From Frankiales bacterium (GTDB taxonomy: Bacteria > Actinomycetota > Actinomycetes > Mycobacteriales > SCTD01), in NCBI GenBank assembly GCA_025464695.1, contig JAODNQ010000169.1, forward strand, positions 1-8,106: a DNA stretch of 8,106 nucleotides. Reading direction: 5' to 3'. The translations under genes were made by a program, and so were the position numbers. Numbering within the stretch: position 1 is the stretch's first letter; each line of letters opens with the position of its first letter. Positions 6,025-8,106 of this stretch are shown one piece after another. The notes beneath the pieces are model-generated. The model saw only the letters and a list, made by a program, of their open reading frames with translations, was not told the origin of the DNA and did no database searches.

Positions 6025-6103
6025 GGGTCCTCCTGAGGGCGGGTGCGGTCCCTGACGGCGTGCCCCGGCGGCCCGGTCCGTCCACCCTCGCCGCGCGCCC
6101 GGC

Positions 6104-6322
6104 TCAGACCGGTGAGGGCCGGGCCTGCTCGACGACCGGCTCGCGCCACTGCGGGCTGTGTGCGAGCGGCACGCCGTCGACCGCGAGGAACGGCACCGGG
6201 GTGCAGAGCAGCCCGGACGCGGTGGCGGGAACGAGCTCCGCGGGGCCGGCCTCCAGCAGGCCGGCGACCTGGGCCTCGTCCGCGGTGACGTGGAGGGGCA
6301 CGTGCGTGCGCCACGCCCTCAC
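6104..6322 (-). CDS. Small hypothetical protein, 72 aa
   Basis: I do not recognise this protein. It starts MRAWRTHVPLHV, contains GLLCTPVPFLAVDGVPL near the middle and ends ARPSPV; it has one cysteine and no obvious membrane segment. All but about three of its codons end in G or C, which argues that it is translated even though it is short. The GTG start was chosen for a GAGG 8 nt upstream. It begins 15 nt after the stop of the sterol-carrier gene and is in the same frame: the five codons between that TAG and the GTG are also open. It could therefore be a coupled downstream gene, a fragment, or a domain separated from its neighbour by a stop. The gap of 79 nt to the next gene shows no clear promoter. 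Confidence 0.55.
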   Translation of the reverse strand: MRAWRTHVPLHVTADEAQVAGLLEAGPAELVPATASGLLCTPVPFLAVDGVPLAHSPQWREPVVEQARPSPV

Positions 6323-6337
6323 GCCGACGACCTCGAC

Positions 6338-6697
6338 CTAGGGCTGCAGCGGGAGCCAGGGCGAGAGGTCGGCGCGGTCGCCCCAGGTGCGCACCCGCCC
6401 GTCCGCCACGGCGTCGGCCCAGCCCAGCTCGCCGGCGCACAGCTGCACCCACGCGAGCGGCTCCGCCTCGACCACGTTCGGGGGCGTGCCCCGGGTGTGG
6501 CGCGGGCCCTCCACGCACTGCACCGCGGCGTACGGCGGCACCCGCAGCTCGACGTGGTGACCGGGCGCGAGCTCGGCCAGCCGCTCGGCCAGCCCGCGGA
6601 CGGCCAGGCCGACGGCGGCCCGCCCGCGCTCCCCGGCGAGGACCGCGCGGACGGCGGCGTCGACCTCGTCCGGGTCGCGGCGACGGCGGGACGGCAC
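6338..6697 (-). CDS. Sterol-carrier (SCP2-like) family protein, 119 aa
   Basis: The central part LRVPPYAAVQCVEGPRHTRG (51-70), followed by TPPNVVE and later WADAVADGRV and GDRADLSPWLPL, matches the small 'sterol carrier family protein' encoded beside purL in many actinobacteria, as I recall it. The fold is related to SCP2 and to the C-terminal domain of mycothiol-dependent maleylpyruvate isomerases. No ligand or reaction is established for this group and none is inferred here. The GTG at 6697, giving MPSRRRRDPDEV, was preferred over a TTG at 6733 that would overlap purL by 14 nt; neither has a strong ribosome-binding site. The GTG lies 22 nt after the purL stop, so the gene is probably in the purL operon. 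The end is a TAG followed by an open frame. Confidence 0.8.
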   Translation of the reverse strand: MPSRRRRDPDEVDAAVRAVLAGERGRAAVGLAVRGLAERLAELAPGHHVELRVPPYAAVQCVEGPRHTRGTPPNVVEAEPLAWVQLCAGELGWADAVADGRVRTWGDRADLSPWLPLQP

Positions 6698-6719
6698 GGT
6701 CAGCCGGTCCGCGCGGGGG

Positions 6720-8106
6720 TCAGGGTCGCGCAAGGGCGGGGGCGTGCGGCTGCGAGGCCGGGGCGCCCGCGAGCGGCCCGAACAGCGCCGGGAGCGTCGC
6801 CTCGTAGGCCTCGCGCAGCTCGTCGAGCTCGACCGTGACGACGTCCTGGACGTCGAGCAGGGTGCCGTCGGCGACGCCGATCCGGACGCAGGGCAGGCCG
6901 CGGGCGCTGCACATCTCCGTGAAGCGCAGCTCCTCCGAGCGGGGCAGGGCCACCAGCGCCCGGCCGGCCGACTCGCTGTAGAGCTGCACGAACGGGTCCA
7001 GACCGGCAGGCAGGACGACGCGGGCGCCGAGCCCCTTCGCCAGGGTCATCTCGACGAGGGCCTGCGCGAGGCCGCCGTCGGAGAGGTCGTGCGCACTGGT
7101 GAGCATGCCGTCGCGGCTGCCGGCGACGAGCACCGAGCCGAGCAGCTTCTCCCGCTCCAGGTCGACCCGGGGCGGCGTGCCGCCGAGGTGGCGGTGCAGC
7201 GCCCAGGCCCACTCGCTGCCGCCGAGCTCGTCCGCCGTGTCGCCCAGGAGCAGCAGGCTGTCGCCCGGGTCGATCAGGCCCATGGGCGTCCGGCGGGCGA
7301 CGTCGTCGAACAGGCCCAGGACGCCGACGACCGGCGTCGGGTTGATGGCGGTGCTGCCGGTCTGGTTGTAGAAGCTCACGTTGCCGCCGGTGACCGGGAT
7401 GCCGAGCGCGGTGCAGGCGTCGGCGAGGCCGCGCGTGGCCTCGGCGAACTGCCACATCACCTCGGGGTCCTCGGGGGAGCCGAAGTTGAGGCAGTTGGTG
7501 ACGGCGATCGGGACGGCGCCGGTGGCGCAGACGTTGCGGTAGGCCTCGGCGAGGGCCAGCTGCGCACCGGCGTACGGGTCCAGGCGGGTGTAGCGGCCGT
7601 TGCCGTCGGTGGCGAGCGCGACGCCGAGGCCGGTCTCCTCCGACAGCCGCACGACGCCGGCGTCCTCGGGCCAGGCCAGCACGCTGTTGCCGAGCACGAT
7701 CCGGTCGTACTGCTCGACGACCCAGCGACGGCTGCACAGGTTGGGGCTGGAGGCGAGGTCGAGCAGCAGGTCCTTGTCGACCGTCGGGTACGCCGGCAGC
7801 GGGTTCGCGCGCAGGGCGTCGAGGTCGGCGGGACGGGTCATGGGCCGCTCGTACACCGGGCCCTCGTCCGCCAGCGACGCGGGCGGGACGTCGACGACGG
7901 TCTCGCCGTGCCACAGCACCTCGAGCCGGTCGCCCTCGACGACCTCGCCGATCGCGGTGGCGAGCACGCCCCACTTCTGGGCGAGGTCGAGCACGGCCTG
8001 CAGGTTCTCCGGCGTGACGATCGCGAGCATCCGCTCCTGCGACTCGCTGGCCAGCACCTCGTGCGGCTCCATCGACGCCTCGCGCAACGGCACGCGGTCG
8101 AGGTGG
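6720..8106 (-). CDS. purL: Phosphoribosylformylglycinamidine synthase subunit PurL (C-terminal part)
   Basis: PurL is the synthetase subunit of FGAM synthase, converting FGAR to FGAM with ATP and ammonia passed from the PurQ glutaminase, with PurS as linker (step 4 of purine synthesis). About 462 codons are visible and the gene continues beyond the right edge; small PurL proteins are about 740 residues. The visible part begins [22 protein letters not shown], so the GTG at 8093 is an internal Val, not a start. Landmarks include [57 protein letters not shown] and [17 protein letters not shown], typical of the second half of PurL, including the C-terminal PurM-like lobe. The C-terminus is an Ala/Pro-rich tail of about 20 residues. 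The sterol-carrier-family gene follows after 22 nt. Confidence 0.95.
   Translation of the reverse strand, partial: HLDRVPLREASMEPHEVLASESQERMLAIVTPENLQAVLDLAQKWGVLATAIGEVVEGDRLEVLWHGETVVDVPPASLADEGPVYERPMTRPADLDALRANPLPAYPTVDKDLLLDLASSPNLCSRRWVVEQYDRIVLGNSVLAWPEDAGVVRLSEETGLGVALATDGNGRYTRLDPYAGAQLALAEAYRNVCATGAVPIAVTNCLNFGSPEDPEVMWQFAEATRGLADACTALGIPVTGGNVSFYNQTGSTAINPTPVVGVLGLFDDVARRTPMGLIDPGDSLLLLGDTADELGGSEWAWALHRHLGGTPPRVDLEREKLLGSVLVAGSRDGMLTSAHDLSDGGLAQALVEMTLAKGLGARVVLPAGLDPFVQLYSESAGRALVALPRSEELRFTEMCSARGLPCVRIGVADGTLLDVQDVVTVELDELREAYEATLPALFGPLAGAPASQPHAPALARP

Noticed and set aside
5441..6085. Extended N-terminus of purF across the upstream gap and copper-storage gene
   Set aside because: The extension overlaps a well-supported 16-cysteine gene in another frame, and purF has its own promoter-like element and ribosome-binding site near 5440.
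6097..6124. Inverted repeat GCCCGGC/GCCGGGC at the end of the 72-residue ORF
   Set aside because: The 14-nt loop, lack of a T-run and position within the coding end make it a weak terminator candidate; such GC repeats are frequent by chance here.
6021..6518. A 165-codon minus-strand frame over the sterol-carrier and small-ORF genes
   Set aside because: Low-complexity Arg/Gly/Ala translation without domain motifs; the alternative frames have better codon pattern and a family match.
6698..6733. TTG start extending the sterol-carrier protein by 12 residues
   Set aside because: It overlaps purL, has no ribosome-binding site, and the GTG start gives an N-terminus typical of the family as I recall it; it remains possible.
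6700..7974. A 424-codon minus-strand frame overlapping purL
   Set aside because: Arg/Pro-rich off-frame translation; the overlapping frame carries unmistakable PurL motifs.
1..8106. Search for tRNA, rRNA, CRISPR arrays, insertion sequences, phage or toxin-antitoxin genes
   Set aside because: No cloverleaf-like sequence, spaced direct repeats, transposase or integrase motifs were seen on either strand. The window does not show signs of a mobile or defence island.

Overview
The window is high-GC DNA with GTG starts, strongly G/C-ending codons and the gene content of a purine cluster from an actinobacterium. The order purL, sterol-carrier-family gene, purF, purM, DUF3073 gene, valine dehydrogenase resembles what I recall of the Streptomyces pur/vdh/bldC neighbourhood. 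The genus cannot be fixed from the sequence; a Geodermatophilales/Frankiales-type or related soil actinobacterium is only a guess.

Right part (about 8106 down to 2751, all minus strand). It opens with the C-terminal 460 or so codons of purL (FGAM synthetase), which runs off the right edge. A 119-residue sterol-carrier-family protein follows, then an unrecognised 72-codon ORF. Next is a 135-residue, 16-cysteine copper-storage-type protein (DUF326/Csp). After a 176-bp gap with a promoter-like element come purF and purM, joined by a GTGA stop/start overlap. PurL (step 4), PurF (step 1) and PurM (step 5) are enzymes of de novo IMP synthesis. The other small genes sit among them without a known role in that pathway.

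Middle (2180-2750, plus-strand gene). A small DUF3073 gene converges on purM. Between them lie a perfect 14-bp hairpin and a second GC hairpin close to the purM stop.

Left part (1-2179). A plus-strand valine/leucine dehydrogenase gene is divergent from a minus-strand gene for a 278-residue protein of unknown function. Their shared 114-bp spacer holds a 20-bp palindrome that contains a 15-of-16 match to the fixed-position CRP/GlxR consensus (one of ten fixed bases differs). At the left edge a minus-strand gene appears to begin at position 7; by synteny it could be bldC, but only about two codons are visible.

No tRNA, rRNA, insertion sequence, CRISPR array or phage gene is apparent. The window is mostly conserved housekeeping sequence. 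The points worth checking are the copper-storage gene inside the purine cluster, the in-frame ORF after the sterol-carrier stop, the vdh-upstream palindrome and the start of purF.
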